NCBI GenBank assembly: GCA_027686065.1
Contig: JAQCTH010000068.1
Coordinates: 1 to 18,923 of the forward strand
DNA from: Clostridiaceae bacterium AF10-41
GTDB lineage: Bacteria; Bacillota; Clostridia; Clostridiales; Clostridiaceae
Direction: 5' to 3'
DNA length: 18,923 bases
Under the pieces are notes generated by a model that did no database searches, was not told the DNA's origin, and saw only the letters and a program-made list of their open reading frames with translations. How positions within the stretch are numbered: the stretch's first letter is position 1; each line of letters opens with the position of its first letter. Position numbers and translations under genes: made by a program. Positions 1-6,859 of this stretch are shown piece after piece.

Positions 1-25
1 AATATTATCATAATATAAACATTAA

Positions 26-583
26 TTAATCTAGTGACAAAATTTCTTTTATTGATATATTAATATCCTCTGCTAGATTCTTTTCTAAACTTCTTTGTAA
101 TAAATCTTTATGTTTTAATCCATTATTTTTGAAATACTCTTTTATTAAAGGAGTTCTTTTCTTTGGATCATCCATTGCTAGATATGCTACAAACCAGTCT
201 TCTAAAGAAGTAAAATTTATTTTGCTATTTTCTAATAGTAAAGTATCCACAATTGATTTATCGTCTAAAATGAATTCATATATTTTATTATCTCGTAGAT
301 TTATCTTAAAATTCCCCATAAATTCTACCATAACTCCATCTACTTTATATCCAAAGAAACTTTCTGTTTTAAATGGCTCTTTTGATGATAGTTCTACTTT
401 ATCTCCTATTGTCTTCATAAATTTAATTACTTTTTCAATGTCTCTTGAATTTATTAGAATATCTATATCATTTGGATTTTCTATTAATCCATGATAGTTT
501 AATAAAACTGAGCCTCCAATTCCCCAAGTGCATCCTATTTTATTTAATCCATCTGAAATTTTACATAATAATTCTGTATTCAT
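26..583 (-). CDS. small nucleotidyltransferase-fold protein
   Basis: This 185-residue protein carries the signature of the polymerase-beta-like nucleotidyltransferase fold. It has GGS at about residues 23-25, then NDIDIL with two aspartates (D39, D41), and a third likely acidic ligand in VMVEF (E87). Such proteins transfer a nucleotide to a small molecule, RNA or protein; some act as antitoxins or resistance enzymes. The substrate cannot be told here. An upstream in-frame ATG at 595 would add four residues, but it has no ribosome binding site, whereas GGAGAG lies just before the ATG at 583, so I chose 583. It is the last gene of an apparent three-gene minus-strand unit, 56 bases after the VOC gene. 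No toxin-like partner follows before the window edge. Confidence 0.72.
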   Translation of the reverse strand: MNTELLCKISDGLNKIGCTWGIGGSVLLNYHGLIENPNDIDILINSRDIEKVIKFMKTIGDKVELSSKEPFKTESFFGYKVDGVMVEFMGNFKINLRDNKIYEFILDDKSIVDTLLLENSKINFTSLEDWFVAYLAMDDPKKRTPLIKEYFKNNGLKHKDLLQRSLEKNLAEDINISIKEILSLD

Positions 584-639
584 ACATCTCTCCATTATCT
601 TTTGAGTACTCTAGTACGCCATTAATTTCATTAAGTAAC

Positions 640-1017
640 TTAGACATTAATACTAAAGCCCTCTATTATCTCTATTTCCACTCCGTTTGGATCTTCTATA
701 AATATAAACTTTTCCCCTCCTCCTGTCTTAATGGGTCCTCTAATAATTTTTATATCTTTTTCCTCTAACTCTTTTATTTTGTTATCTAAATCTAAAACTT
801 CAAATCCAATAGATACTCTTGAATTGCTACCTGCTATAGATTTATTTTCATATTCTATTAATTCTAACATTACTGAACTTTCTCCTTTAAGAAATACTAT
901 ATTGGTTCCTTCCATTGGTGAAAATTCTCTTACAATTTCTAATTTTAATATATCTTCATAAAATTTTATTGATTCTTTCAAATTTTTTACTGTAACTGTA
1001 ACAAACTTAATATTCAT
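640..1017 (-). CDS. VOC-fold (glyoxalase/dioxygenase superfamily) protein
   Basis: A 125-residue protein with the two beta-alpha-beta-beta-beta halves of the vicinal oxygen chelate fold. Residues 4-30 (with the motif SIKFYEDIL) form the first module, and the second ends in FIEDPNGVEIEIIEG. Members include glyoxalase I, fosfomycin and bleomycin resistance proteins and dioxygenases. The glutamate of the final NGVEIEI strand is present, but the usual histidine ligands at the start of the first strand (VTVTV) and in the central strand (SIGFEV) are absent, so a classical metal site looks incomplete. It may be a binding protein or use other ligands. The ATG is preceded by GAGGAG at good spacing. 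The upstream EcsC-family gene ends 12 bases before it, so the two are probably cotranscribed. Confidence 0.8.
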   Translation of the reverse strand: MNIKFVTVTVKNLKESIKFYEDILKLEIVREFSPMEGTNIVFLKGESSVMLELIEYENKSIAGSNSRVSIGFEVLDLDNKIKELEEKDIKIIRGPIKTGGGEKFIFIEDPNGVEIEIIEGFSINV

Positions 1018-1029
1018 ATTTAATTCTCC

Positions 1030-1821
1030 TCATCTTATCTTTTTATTTAAATATCTCCTTTTATATCTAATTCTAGCATATTTACTAACTTTATTTATGA
1101 CTTTATAATTAGTTATACTTCCTAAAACTCCAATTATAGGTAATCCCTGAATAAACTTTGCCATTAATAAATTTTCTGATAATACTTGTGATGTATTTCT
1201 AAGTTCTAAGTTTAAATCTTTACTTATTTCCATATCACAATCTATTTTATGTTCAATTTCATTTAACTCTTCATTACAAATTATTTTTTCTTCACCATTT
1301 GTTAAGGCAACATTTATTAAATTTAATATATAAATCTTTTCTGCTTCACTCTCATAATCAAAGCCGTAGCTTAAAGTAATTTCATATATTGTCTTTAATA
1401 TCATAGCAATAAATAATGGTATATCTGGTAATCCAATTCCTAATGCTCCTAGTCCTGCACCCTCTATAGTTGAGATAGTTGAGTTTATAAGCTTACTTTT
1501 CTTCCCTTGAGAATCCATTAGATTTATACTTTTTCTAGTAACCTTTTTATCTAGTGAATAATTATTTACATCGTGTTCTAATTGAATTTTATCTTTATCA
1601 TATAGTTTTTCTATATACTTACTTCCCTTTTCTAACACTAATTTAAATCCATTATAAAAAGCATTTTCTAATGTATCCTTTAGCTTTTGTGGTATTTTTT
1701 CTTCTATCTTATCTGAAATTGGTTCTACTTTACTTTTAATAAACTTATTTTCCTTTTTATTTAATAACTTATTTTCTTTTTTGTTTAATTTAGTTAATTC
1801 TTTATTTATTATTTTTTTCAT
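1030..1821 (-). CDS. EcsC-family protein
   Basis: A 263-residue protein. The first 30 residues are rich in Lys, Asn and Glu and contain an imperfect repeat (LNKKENK twice). The hallmark EcsC-family segment follows at about residues 115-150, with glycine-rich EGAGLGALGIGLPDIP running into a hydrophobic helix. A second conserved block, LLMAKFIQGLPIIG, lies at about 219-232, followed by a basic tail (YARIRYKRRYL). The family is named after the third gene of the Bacillus ecs ABC transporter operon, but its biochemical role is unknown and no ABC genes adjoin it here. The hydrophobic stretches suggest membrane association. The start is preceded by AAAGGTAG. It is the first gene of the EcsC-VOC-nucleotidyltransferase unit. 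Confidence 0.82.
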   Translation of the reverse strand: MKKIINKELTKLNKKENKLLNKKENKFIKSKVEPISDKIEEKIPQKLKDTLENAFYNGFKLVLEKGSKYIEKLYDKDKIQLEHDVNNYSLDKKVTRKSINLMDSQGKKSKLINSTISTIEGAGLGALGIGLPDIPLFIAMILKTIYEITLSYGFDYESEAEKIYILNLINVALTNGEEKIICNEELNEIEHKIDCDMEISKDLNLELRNTSQVLSENLLMAKFIQGLPIIGVLGSITNYKVINKVSKYARIRYKRRYLNKKIR

Positions 1822-1861
1822 TATTAATCACTACCTTTAAGACATTTTTTATCTTAGTTTT

Positions 1862-1867
1862 ATTATA
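1862..1867 (-). promoter_or_regulatory. candidate -10 element for the EcsC-family operon
   Basis: On the minus strand this is a consensus TATAAT, about 40 bases before the EcsC-family start. No good -35 hexamer lies at 17 bases (only AT-rich sequence), so the call is tentative. The 1822-2055 gap holds this candidate, the terminator of the MutS2-like gene and nothing else that I recognise. Confidence 0.35.
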
Positions 1868-1990
1868 TACCTTTTTAATATACTTATATAATATTTATCT
1901 TAATAACTTAAATAATAAATAAGCAAATGAAGGAAAGTATAAAATTAACTACTAATTAAAAATTAATGTTCCGAGGTCTTCCCTATCATA

Positions 1991-2030
1991 AAAAACTCCC
2001 ATTTTAAGATTATAATCTTAAAATGGGAGT
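1991..2030 (-). terminator. intrinsic terminator of the MutS2-like gene
   Basis: Positions 1995-2030 are a perfect 36-base palindrome (18-base arms, ACTCCCATTTTAAGATTA and its complement). Read on the minus strand it is followed by a T-run (TTTTT then ATGA). It lies 26 bases after the stop codon of the MutS2-like gene. The plus-strand side has no T-run, so it acts on the minus strand. Confidence 0.9.
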
Positions 2031-2055
2031 ATAAAATAAACTATACTATGAATTT

Positions 2056-3945
2056 TTAATTAGTAAAATGCTCTTTTCTTATCTTCTTTAAAGCCTTTTT
2101 TGATCCTCTTTCAATATCTTTTTCAAGCTTTCTTTCTTTATAACTTATGAATATTTGATTTAAATCATATCCTTCTGGATAAAGCTCTTCAGCTTTTATT
2201 TCTAACTTTAACCTTTTATAATTAACTTCAATAAATTTATCATCATAGAATACTGTTATATTGTTTAATTCATTTATTTCCTTATATACTATTGCTTCTC
2301 TGTTATTATCTAAAAGTTTAACTTTATCTCCAATTGAATATGAAGTATATTCAATTGTACTTTTTTGAATTTTCTTTTTAGAAACTTTGCTTTCTTTAAC
2401 TAAGTCATAATTATATTCTTTAGAATCTATATATTTTCTTGCTTTTTCAATAACATTATCATCTATCCCCATCTTTTTTGAAATATATAACGCATTACTA
2501 TCACCTGATTTTCCTATTAAAAGCTTATATAGTGGTTCAAGTGTATCTTTTTTAAACTCCATAGCTGCATTTTCAAAATCAGGATGTTCTTTTGAAAAAT
2601 TTTTAATTTCCCCATAATGTGTAGATGCAATTGTTATGCACCCTTTATGATAAAATTCTTCTAATAAAGCAATTGCAAGAGCTGCTCCTTCATTGGGTTC
2701 TGTTCCACTTCCAATTTCATCAAATAGTAGTAAAGTAGATTTATTACTTTCCTTTAAAATTTGTGCTAAATTCTTAACATGAGAAGAAAATGTACTTAAG
2801 GCATTTTCAACACTTTGATCATCTCCAATATCTACAAATATCTTATTAAACAAAGCTATTTCAGTTCCTTCTTTTGCTCCTATATGGAATCCTGATTGAG
2901 TTGCTAAAGTTAAAAGTCCTACTGTCTTTAACACAACAGTTTTTCCACCAGCATTTGGTCCAGTAATTATTAAACTTCTGTAATCTTCTCCAATTTCAAA
3001 ATCTAAAGGCACTACATCTTTAATTAACGGGTACCTTCCTCTTACTATTTTTATATAACCATGATTATTTATTTTAGGCTTAATTGCATTTATTTCACGA
3101 CTATATTTAGCTTTTGCCCAAATCATGTCATATTCTGATATTACTTCAATATTTATCTTCAGATCTCTTATTCTTTCATAAATCATTTCAGTGATTGTAG
3201 ATAAAATTCTGTATTCTTCAACACTTTCTTCTATCTTTAATGTTGCAAGTTCTGTTGTATATTTCGATATCACACTTGGTTCTATAAATACAGTTGATCC
3301 TTTAGTTGAAGTTTCAATTATAGTTCCTTGAACTTGATTTTTAAATGCTGCCTTTATAGGTATAGTATATCTTCCATTTCTTTGACTTATAAAACTTTCT
3401 TGAATATATTCTCTATTAGCGATATTCTTTAAAAACTTTTCAAGCCTTTCTTTTATTTTACCTTCACAAATATCAATGTGCCTTCGTATCTTTTTAAGCT
3501 CTTTGCTAGCATTAGAATCAACAATATTACCTTTAATTGAATTATTTATTTCTTCCTCTATATAACTTAAATCTGTAATATTTCCTCCATATGAGCTTAA
3601 TGTACTGGCATATCCTTCTTTATCTTTTATAAATAATTTAACTTTTCTACATCCTCTTAAAAAGTTCGATATCATTACTAATTCATTTGGATCTAATGAT
3701 GCTCCCTTATCAATCTTTTCAATAAGTGGTACTACATCAAAAATCCCTTCTAGCGGTATATGATAAGATGCATCTAATAATCTTCTTCCTTCTGATGTTT
3801 CCTCTAATCTTTGTTCTACAATTTTCATATTATCACTAGGCTCAAGTTTATCGATTAAAGCTTTACCTAGCCCACTAACGCAATAACCTTTAATAATTTC
3901 TTTCAATTTATAATAATGTAATTTTTCTAATGTACTTTTATTCAT
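2056..3945 (-). CDS. MutS2-like ATPase lacking the Smr domain
   Basis: A 629-residue protein of the MutS2 branch of the MutS family. Residues 1-300 form the core/lever region. The ABC-type ATPase follows: Walker A GPNAGGKT (329-336), the signature stretch ENALSTFSSHV (about 380-390), Walker B LLLFDEIGSGTE (405-416) and the STHYGE switch histidine (441-446). A short beta-rich module (SIGDKVKLL to YKRLKLE, about 537-582) corresponds to the KOW-like domain of MutS2. Full-length MutS2 is about 780 residues and ends in an Smr nuclease domain; here the protein stops after a short Lys-rich tail and the Smr domain is missing. Family members bind branched DNA or collided ribosomes; without Smr, this one would need another nuclease or act only as an ATPase clamp. 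The ATG is preceded by AAGGAAGG. It is probably a paralogue rather than the main mutS2. Confidence 0.88.
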   Translation of the reverse strand: MNKSTLEKLHYYKLKEIIKGYCVSGLGKALIDKLEPSDNMKIVEQRLEETSEGRRLLDASYHIPLEGIFDVVPLIEKIDKGASLDPNELVMISNFLRGCRKVKLFIKDKEGYASTLSSYGGNITDLSYIEEEINNSIKGNIVDSNASKELKKIRRHIDICEGKIKERLEKFLKNIANREYIQESFISQRNGRYTIPIKAAFKNQVQGTIIETSTKGSTVFIEPSVISKYTTELATLKIEESVEEYRILSTITEMIYERIRDLKINIEVISEYDMIWAKAKYSREINAIKPKINNHGYIKIVRGRYPLIKDVVPLDFEIGEDYRSLIITGPNAGGKTVVLKTVGLLTLATQSGFHIGAKEGTEIALFNKIFVDIGDDQSVENALSTFSSHVKNLAQILKESNKSTLLLFDEIGSGTEPNEGAALAIALLEEFYHKGCITIASTHYGEIKNFSKEHPDFENAAMEFKKDTLEPLYKLLIGKSGDSNALYISKKMGIDDNVIEKARKYIDSKEYNYDLVKESKVSKKKIQKSTIEYTSYSIGDKVKLLDNNREAIVYKEINELNNITVFYDDKFIEVNYKRLKLEIKAEELYPEGYDLNQIFISYKERKLEKDIERGSKKALKKIRKEHFTN

Positions 3946-3952
3946 AAAAATA

Positions 3953-3975
3953 ACCTTCCTTGTATTATTTACAAG
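3953..3975 (-). promoter_or_regulatory. small hairpin abutting the ribosome binding site of the MutS2-like gene
   Basis: On the minus strand CTTGTA-AATAA-TACAAG forms a six-pair hairpin whose 3' arm runs directly into the Shine-Dalgarno sequence AAGGAAGG. The first bases of the SD lie in the arm, so the hairpin could modulate translation. It is short and may be accidental. Confidence 0.3.
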
Positions 3976-4063
3976 TCTACGAAATCTAGATAGATTTTAA
4001 GTAATATAGTTTTTATACTTTTATAAATCCTAAACTTAAATTAATAAGTAATTCTATATAAAA

Positions 4064-4094
4064 TAAAAAAGCCGTGGATACTTCCACAGCTTTA
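4064..4094 (-). terminator. intrinsic terminator of the candidate non-coding RNA
   Basis: On the minus strand AAAGCTGTGGA-AGTA-TCCACGGCTTT forms an 11-pair stem (one G-U pair) with a four-base loop, followed by a T-run. The G-U wobble pairs only on the minus strand; on the plus strand it is a mismatch. It probably also ends transcripts of the MFS gene, which has no other terminator. Confidence 0.82.
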
Positions 4095-4280
4095 AATTCA
4101 ACACTAACAAAGGTATATAAAATACCTTAAAGTATATTCGTGGACTTGTATCTATTATAGTTTTCATTAATTCCACAACAAATAAAGGTATATCACCCTA
4201 TTTTTTAGAATTAATATTAAATTACTATTTTAGATACTAAACACTCACAAAAATACCTCTCTTTGTTTTAAAATCTATCT
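4065..4280 (-). ncRNA. candidate structured non-coding RNA, 6S-like in shape
   Basis: This stretch has no credible ORF but has a good promoter at one end and a terminator at the other, giving an RNA of about 216 bases. Nested long-range helices make it a rod: 4253-4267 with 4106-4116 (AACAAA and AGGTAT arms, with a bulge), 4246-4251 with 4137-4142, 4231-4237 with 4148-4154 (seven perfect pairs) and 4166-4173 with 4208-4215 (eight perfect pairs). A local hairpin on the 3' side (about 4110-4128) competes with the closing helix. A long rod with internal bubbles and an alternative 3' hairpin is the architecture of 6S RNA, but I cannot confirm conserved 6S sequence. An attenuated leader for the MutS2-like gene is the other reading. 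Motifs of SRP RNA, RNase P RNA and tmRNA are absent. Confidence 0.5.
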
Positions 4281-4286
4281 AAATAT

Positions 4287-4315
4287 AATATATGTTAGAA
4301 TTAATTTATAGTCAA
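4287..4315 (-). promoter_or_regulatory. promoter of the candidate non-coding RNA
   Basis: On the minus strand TTGACT (4310-4315) and TATATT (4287-4292) are separated by exactly 17 bases. It sits immediately after the MFS stop codon and drives transcription away from the MFS gene, so it serves the RNA at 4065-4280 and possibly the MutS2-like gene beyond it. The predicted start is an A near 4280. Confidence 0.7.
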
Positions 4316-4324
4316 CAGAATTTT

Positions 4325-5482
4325 TTAATTTTCTATATTTATTTTTCTAAAATATCTAATTAAAATAATTGCAGCTAAGCTAATTAAACTACATGTTATT
4401 AACCCGTTTTCTAGAGCTGAGTTGGATACAAAACCTATGATCGGATTTATAATTGATGAAGTTATACTTTCTATCATAGAATATATTGATAAAATAGTAG
4501 CTCTATTTCCTGATGATATAGACCTATTTTTTATATCTATAATCATTGGCTCCATTATTGCCATGCCAATAGAAATAACTGATACACATAAAAAACTTAA
4601 TATTGCATTACTTATGATTATTAATATAGATGAACTTATAAAAACAGTTATCGTCAACATATTTATTGATTTTATTTGTCCTATCATATTACTTAATTTA
4701 TATGACTTTACTGATATTAATTTCATAAATTGAATTGCTACTAATAAAACCCCAAAATATCTTATATCTATCCCACTTTTAATATATTGTTGTTGATTTA
4801 AAAATACAGTTATACTTTGAACAACTTCTTTTACTAAAGAAATTCCAACTAAAAATATTATTATATATTTATGAGCTGCTACATGTTTTAAACTATATTT
4901 AAATTTATTTTTTACATTTTCTTTTTTAGTAACTTCATTATTTATATTTTTAAGAAATAAAGATACAAGAAAAGCTATTCCATAAGGAAAAATAGTATAA
5001 TAAGCTGTTAAATCAATTGATATATTAATTATATAAGTTGAAATTATAGATCCAAGTAAAAAACCTATATTAGAAAACCATACATATCTTCCAAAGACTT
5101 TTTCACTATTTTCACTTTCATCCAACGACGAATATATTAAAGCAGTATCACAGCCCGATAATCCCGATATTGAAATTGATAATAATATTCTTTCGAATAA
5201 AAATATCCAAAATGAATTAGCTTTAAAAAACACTATTTTAGATATAAAAAATATAAAATTTGATATTACTAAAGTCTTCTTATATCCAAATTTATCTGCA
5301 AATATTCCCCAAGGTATTTCAAATAGCATTATAAGAACCATAGATATAGATTCAATCAAAAATATTTGATATATTGATATCCCTCTATTTTCTCTAAATA
5401 CTGTTGCAATTGGACCATAAAATACAAACCCCTGCAGAAATACTATAAGATTCATTAAATATATATTTCTTTTATTATTCAA
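4325..5482 (-). CDS. MFS transporter, probable drug or metabolite efflux
   Basis: A 385-residue, strongly hydrophobic protein with about 12 membrane helices, of the major facilitator superfamily. The loop after the second helix carries the MFS motif A variant GIFADKFGYKK (59-69), and a hydrophilic Lys/Asn-rich central loop (about 180-200) separates the two six-helix halves. The substrate is unknown; proton-driven efflux is the likeliest role for this type of protein. The start is TTG: AGGAGGAG lies at ideal spacing before it, while the first in-frame ATG (residue 10) would cut into the first helix and has no such site. A six-codon leader ORF with its own strong SD lies 73 bases upstream, so expression may be controlled by ribosome stalling. 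It ends just before the promoter of the candidate RNA. Confidence 0.88.
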   Translation of the reverse strand: MNNKRNIYLMNLIVFLQGFVFYGPIATVFRENRGISIYQIFLIESISMVLIMLFEIPWGIFADKFGYKKTLVISNFIFFISKIVFFKANSFWIFLFERILLSISISGLSGCDTALIYSSLDESENSEKVFGRYVWFSNIGFLLGSIISTYIINISIDLTAYYTIFPYGIAFLVSLFLKNINNEVTKKENVKNKFKYSLKHVAAHKYIIIFLVGISLVKEVVQSITVFLNQQQYIKSGIDIRYFGVLLVAIQFMKLISVKSYKLSNMIGQIKSINMLTITVFISSSILIIISNAILSFLCVSVISIGMAIMEPMIIDIKNRSISSGNRATILSIYSMIESITSSIINPIIGFVSNSALENGLITCSLISLAAIILIRYFRKINIEN

Positions 5483-5485
5483 TTT

Positions 5486-5537
5486 AACTCTCCTCCTAAA
5501 TTACATGACAAATAAACCTTTATAAAAAGGTGAAGTT
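5486..5537 (-). promoter_or_regulatory. candidate translational attenuator before the MFS gene
   Basis: Two competing structures can be drawn in the leader on the minus strand. In one, AACTTCACCT (5528-5537) pairs imperfectly with AGGAGAGTT (5486-5494) and buries the MFS Shine-Dalgarno sequence. In the other, ACCTTT and AAAGGT (5516-5531) form a local hairpin that would free it. With the leader ORF just upstream, a ribosome stalled there could shift the balance. The pairings are short and the model is an inference. Confidence 0.35.
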
Positions 5538-5555
5538 TTTAATTTAGATTTTAAG

Positions 5556-5576
5556 TTAAATTGGTCTAATAAACAT
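5556..5576 (-). CDS. six-codon leader peptide MFIRPI upstream of the MFS gene
   Basis: On the minus strand a perfect AGGAGG (5584-5589) is followed, after seven bases, by ATG TTT ATT AGA CCA ATT TAA, encoding MFIRPI. The SD and spacing are as good as those of any gene in the window, which is unlikely to be chance for a six-codon frame. It lies 73 bases upstream of the MFS start in a region with competing hairpins. Short leader ORFs in this position are typical of inducible antibiotic-resistance genes (cat, erm and some efflux genes), where a drug-stalled ribosome opens the downstream SD. No translation evidence exists here, so function is inferred. Confidence 0.5.
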   Translation of the reverse strand: MFIRPI

Positions 5577-5619
5577 AAATATACCTCCTAGTAATTATAA
5601 ATATATTATATTATTTAAA

Positions 5620-5657
5620 AACAAAAATAGAAAGTGAATTAATCCACTTTCTATTTT
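5620..5657 (-). terminator. intrinsic terminator of the ABC export operon
   Basis: On the minus strand a 13-pair perfect stem (arms 5645-5657 and 5624-5636) with an eight-base loop is followed by a T-rich tail (TTTTTGTTTTT). The TAG stop codon of the permease gene (5651-5653) lies inside the 5' arm, so coding sequence and terminator overlap. Confidence 0.87.
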
Positions 5658-6859
5658 AGTATATCTACAGTATTTGCATTTGATGCTTTTCTTGCTGGAA
5701 TAAAGCTTGATCCAAGTCCTATTATAATTGATATTCCTATTGCTAAAAGACTTGTAAATAAGCTTGGGGTAATTACAAGTTTGAAGTACATAGATATTAT
5801 ATTGGCAATTATTATTCCTAATATATATCCAACTACTCCACCCACCATTGTAATTACTATTCCTTCTATTAAAAATTCTTTTCTAATATCTTTTTTTCTT
5901 GCTCCTAAAGCTCTTTTTATTCCAATTTCTCTAGTTCTTTCTGAAACTGATGTGTACATCATATTCATAAGTCCTATCCCTGCTATAAATAAAGAGATAC
6001 CTGCAACAGATGCTATAAACATAGTTATTGTATTAAGGACTCCTCCTAATAAATTTACTATTCCACTTGTGTCTATTATTTGATATTTGCCCTTCACTAC
6101 ATTTCCTTCTATTGAATTTAAAGTATTTTCTATTTCCTTTATACTAGCTTTAACATCAATATCCTTTTTTAAAGTAATAGTCAAGCCTTCTACTTTTTTC
6201 AACCCAGAAAAGTATTTATCATAAGTTTCTTTTGGAACTTTTATGTCTCCTCCCATATCAAAGAAGCTTATTTCATCTTCTGGTGGTGCTTTCTTAATTC
6301 CTACGACTTCAAAAGCTATTCCATTTATAGTTGCTATTCCCCCAACTAGATTCTCCATATTATCAAAATTATTTTTTAAAGTTTGCTCCGCAACTACTAT
6401 AACCCTATCCTTTAAAAGATTATCATTATTAGTTAAATTTCTCCCCAAAACATCATCATTTATATTAAATTCTTCTATTGGTTTGATCATAGCACTTATA
6501 TTTTTACCTCTAAAATCCATTTGTGTAAATTCTCCAAGAGAATTACTACTATATTGAAATTCTACTGATTCAACTGATTCTAGACTTTCTACTTCACTTT
6601 TATGCTTACTCTTAAAAAACTCCATTGTTGAAACTTCTTCAGTGAAAGTTTCTGGGCTAAAGGTTGCCATAAGAACCACAGCTCCATCTGTTTCTCCTGT
6701 AAATTCTTTAATAGTTTTATTTTTATAACCTTGTCCAAGTGCTACGATTGTAATAACAGATGCTATACCAATAATTATACCAAGCATCGTTAAAATAGAT
6801 CTTTTTTTATTTCTATTTAAATTTCTTAAAGCTGTAAAAACTAAAACTCTAAATTTCAT
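5651..6859 (-). CDS. MacB/FtsX-type ABC transporter permease
   Basis: A 402-residue permease with the four-helix MacB layout. A first helix at about residues 22-42 follows a short basic N-terminus. A large extracytoplasmic MacB-type core domain covers about 45-270, and three C-terminal FtsX-fold helices follow within 275-390. The conserved loop after the second helix is present (SERTREIGIKRALGA, about 307-321), as is the terminal PARKA motif (388-392). Such permeases work as mechanotransmitters with a partner ATPase and adaptor to export peptides or lipophilic compounds rather than moving substrate through a channel. The start overlaps the end of the ATPase gene by 11 bases and has GGAGG before it, so it is translationally coupled. 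It is the last gene of the operon. Confidence 0.92.
   Translation of the reverse strand: MKFRVLVFTALRNLNRNKKRSILTMLGIIIGIASVITIVALGQGYKNKTIKEFTGETDGAVVLMATFSPETFTEEVSTMEFFKSKHKSEVESLESVESVEFQYSSNSLGEFTQMDFRGKNISAMIKPIEEFNINDDVLGRNLTNNDNLLKDRVIVVAEQTLKNNFDNMENLVGGIATINGIAFEVVGIKKAPPEDEISFFDMGGDIKVPKETYDKYFSGLKKVEGLTITLKKDIDVKASIKEIENTLNSIEGNVVKGKYQIIDTSGIVNLLGGVLNTITMFIASVAGISLFIAGIGLMNMMYTSVSERTREIGIKRALGARKKDIRKEFLIEGIVITMVGGVVGYILGIIIANIISMYFKLVITPSLFTSLLAIGISIIIGLGSSFIPARKASNANTVDILK

Noticed and set aside
129..494. Plus-strand open frame of 121 codons
   Set aside because: It lies antisense within the nucleotidyltransferase gene, has no SD, and its composition is that of a shadow frame of AT-rich coding DNA.
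4238..4260. Tiny frame GTG AGT GTT TAG with a GAGAGG in front, inside the candidate RNA
   Set aside because: It encodes only three residues and the GAGAGG is part of the closing helix of the RNA, so pairing explains it better than translation.
4422..4733. Plus-strand open frame of 103 codons
   Set aside because: It is antisense to the 3' part of the MFS gene, hydrophobic only because its complement is, and has no SD.
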